5,069 bases of DNA from Planctomycetia bacterium (GTDB taxonomy: Bacteria; Planctomycetota; Planctomycetia; Pirellulales; UBA1268): assembly GCA_010027105.1 (NCBI GenBank), contig RGVT01000200.1, positions 1 through 5,069 of the forward strand, written 5' to 3'. This document shows positions 5,043-5,069 of this stretch, in pieces; positions within the stretch are counted from its first letter, which is position 1; each line of letters opens with the position of its first letter. A program made the translations under genes and the position numbers. The notes under the pieces were generated by a model. The model worked only from the letters and a program-made list of their open reading frames with translations, did not search any database and was not told where the DNA came from.

Positions 5043-5069
5043 GGACGGTCAGGTGCATGGAAGGCGACG

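Noticed and set aside
1..5069. CRISPR arrays, tRNA or rRNA genes
   Set aside because: No evenly spaced direct repeats and no recognisable tRNA arms or rRNA sequence were seen on either strand.

Overview
The window looks like accessory DNA from a high-GC planctomycete, most likely of the Pirellulales type. The reasons are an orphan PEP-CTERM sorting tail, a cysteine-rich lipoprotein of planctomycete style, GC-rich coding (73% in a sampled 60-base stretch of the transporter gene), and families common in that phylum (DUF433/DUF5615, DUF4160/DUF2442, AAA/DUF4143). The taxonomic call is inference from protein style; no marker gene is present.

Layout, left to right. Positions 1-996 (minus) hold most of an AAA ATPase of the DUF4143 class that runs off the left edge. 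Positions 1057-1449 (minus) hold a decayed toxin-antitoxin-like pair: a DUF433 gene broken by one extra base, overlapping a DUF5615 PIN-like gene cut to 47 codons. Positions 1533-1614 hold the last codons of a second copy of the transporter found further right, and this remnant stops 2 bp from a 23-bp perfect inverted repeat (1617-1689). Positions 1708-2191 (plus) hold the small DUF4160 and DUF2442 genes, which overlap by 53 bp and are lower in GC. Positions 2225-2344 (minus) are the detached PEP-CTERM tail of a lost secreted protein.

Positions 2348-3817 (minus) are an intact 12-helix MFS transporter. Upstream of it, 3846-3952 is a second, larger inverted repeat (29-bp perfect arms) enclosing two small hairpins, one with a REP-like GTAG foot. 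Positions 3957-4397 (minus) encode a small Cys-rich lipoprotein. Positions 4533-5042 (minus) carry the last ~95 residues of a FabF-type ketosynthase joined to an unrelated, lower-GC 5' part that is closed by a stop codon inside the window.

The genes do not form one pathway. Intact genes (ATPase, DUF4160/DUF2442, transporter, lipoprotein) sit among at least five broken or detached fragments (DUF433, DUF5615, MFS tail, PEP-CTERM tail, FabF tail), and palindromic elements border several of the joins. The region reads as a rearrangement-prone patch shaped by REP- or MITE-like repeats. I see no complete new defence or metabolic system. The most distinctive features are the nested palindromic repeat family and the duplicated transporter tail beside one of its members.
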